Shown here in pieces: positions 63,243-64,000 of a stretch of DNA of 64,000 nt. The translations under genes and the position numbers were made by a program. Positions within the stretch are counted from its first letter, which is position 1; the number at the start of each line of letters is the position of its first letter. The DNA is from Phoronis australis (taxonomy: Eukaryota; Phoronida; Phoronidae), in the NCBI GenBank assembly GCA_002633005.1, contig NMRA01000055.1, positions 864,282 to 928,281 of the forward strand, written 5' to 3'. Below the pieces are notes generated by a model. That model saw only the letters and a program-made list of their open reading frames with translations, searched no databases and was not told the DNA's origin.

Positions 63243-63527
63243 ATGAAGTGCTCTCAGGTTCTCTTCACGCTTCTTATACTAACTTCTGTCGTCGTTTTGA
63301 CATCACAAGCCGCAGAAGTTCCCAGTAAACGTGCCTGTCCGCCGCCGTGTCGTTTGTCAGAAACAAAACGATGGATTCACACTACTCCTTCTGGTGGCGA
63401 AGAAGGAAAACGATGGATTCAGACTACTCCTGGCGGCGAAGAAGGAAAACGATGGATTCAGACTACTCCTGGCGGCGAAGAAGGAAAACGATGGATTCGG
63501 ACTACTCCTTCTGGAAGAAAGAAATGA
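63243..63527 (+). CDS. Secreted multi-copy peptide precursor (W-I-x-T-T-P repeats), family not recognised
   Basis: 94 residues. A signal peptide (about 1-23, hydrophobic core LFTLLILTSVVVL) is followed by a dibasic KR. Next comes a short segment with a Cys pair (ACPPPCRLSET), then four KR-preceded units: WIHTTPSGGEEG, WIQTTPGGEEG twice, and WIRTTPSG before RKK and the stop. Each unit ends in Gly before basic residues, the classical setting for prohormone-convertase cleavage and C-terminal amidation. The two middle 39-bp units are identical in DNA, so the array is recent or homogenised. A tttcag acceptor-like sequence lies just upstream (63226-63231), so the 5' UTR may be split. No known peptide family is recognised; the neuropeptide or bioactive-peptide role is inference. 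Confidence 0.72.
   Translation: MKCSQVLFTLLILTSVVVLTSQAAEVPSKRACPPPCRLSETKRWIHTTPSGGEEGKRWIQTTPGGEEGKRWIQTTPGGEEGKRWIRTTPSGRKK
63367..63522 (+). repeat. In-frame 39-42 bp tandem repeat within the peptide precursor
   Basis: Four units each begin AAACGATGGATTC. Unit 1 is 42 bp, units 2 and 3 are identical 39-mers, and unit 4 is truncated into the stop. Every indel is a multiple of three, as expected for coding DNA. Confidence 0.85.
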
Positions 63528-63958
63528 ATCAAAACTGGTCACCAGAGTAACTTTATTTGAAATTTACTCATTCGCAACATNGTCGTTACTATGATGCTTG
63601 ACAACTGACCAAGATGCCACAAAATATGATCTAACTTTTCGAAAACATTTATTTTGCACGGACATATTTTGCTTCGTCGCGGCGTATGGCAACGACCCAA
63701 CGCTTCCGAATCTCAACGTCTTTAGAGATTGTAAAGCAGACAGTTGCATGTCCGTATTTTTTTTAGCCGTTCGCGGAACAACACGGACTGAAACACAGAC
63801 TCCTAAGCCGATAAGCTAACAGAGCTATCGTAGCGAGCCTCGTTTTGGAACGCGCCTCCTGTCGGCGTGAATAGGGTCTATGTCGACGACTCAAATAGAA
63901 AATCTTGCAGAGCGGGTTCGAAACAGGCCTCGGTTTCCCGCCAAAATGTTATCTAACG

Positions 63959-63989
63959 CCGTGTAATAACTAAATGGGTTATTACACGG
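63959..63989. repeat. 12-bp perfect hairpin at window end
   Basis: CCGTGTAATAAC (63959-63970), a 7-base loop, GTTATTACACGG (63978-63989). It may be the terminus of a repeat continuing beyond the window. Confidence 0.75.
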
Positions 63990-64000
63990 TTATATTGGCC

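Overview
This is animal nuclear DNA. It is AT-rich and mostly non-coding, with split GT-AG genes, clear metazoan gene families, and dense relics of LINEs, Penelope-like elements and MITE-type repeats. I cannot name the species. The gene families and repeat content suggest a marine invertebrate, perhaps a non-vertebrate deuterostome such as an acorn worm or amphioxus, but that is a low-confidence guess. Three genes can be supported.

Gene 1 (minus strand, coding 25699-27093) has two exons and encodes a 342-residue Kruppel-like factor of the KLF1/2/4/17 group. It has an acidic activation motif, two SUMO-type sites, PPSSP motifs, a basic nuclear-localisation stretch and three C-terminal C2H2 fingers. 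Its promoter has a TATA box with a consensus MEF2 site a few bases upstream and a full palindromic CRE further upstream. About 370 bp away, facing the opposite way, is a second MEF2-site plus TATA pair with no recognisable protein downstream. This looks like a divergent promoter.

Gene 2 (minus strand, coding 41015-50114) is a very-long-chain fatty acid elongase (ELOVL). It has six coding exons whose splice phases all agree, giving 296 residues with every ELOVL signature box and a C-terminal di-lysine signal. Its 5.5-kb first intron holds decayed retroelements. Gene 3 (plus strand, 63243-63527) encodes a 94-residue secretory precursor with a signal peptide and four KR-bounded W-I-x-T-T-P repeats. 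It looks like a neuropeptide or other bioactive-peptide precursor of a family I do not recognise, and is the most novel coding feature here.

Layout: 1-25 kb is non-coding with three MITE-like families, a tandem duplication with covarying hairpins, and a LINE tail. 25-27.6 kb is the KLF gene and its promoter. 27.6-37.2 kb is non-coding. 37.2-40.6 kb is a nested retroelement complex: a 5'-truncated LINE between inverted copies of a Penelope-like 3' end that carries a hammerhead-like core. 41-50 kb is ELOVL. 50-63 kb is non-coding with two LINE fragments, a minisatellite and a long hairpin. Single N bases at 20480 and 32686 sit beside suspicious local duplications, and 20818 sits exactly at a duplication joint, so those places may be assembly artefacts.
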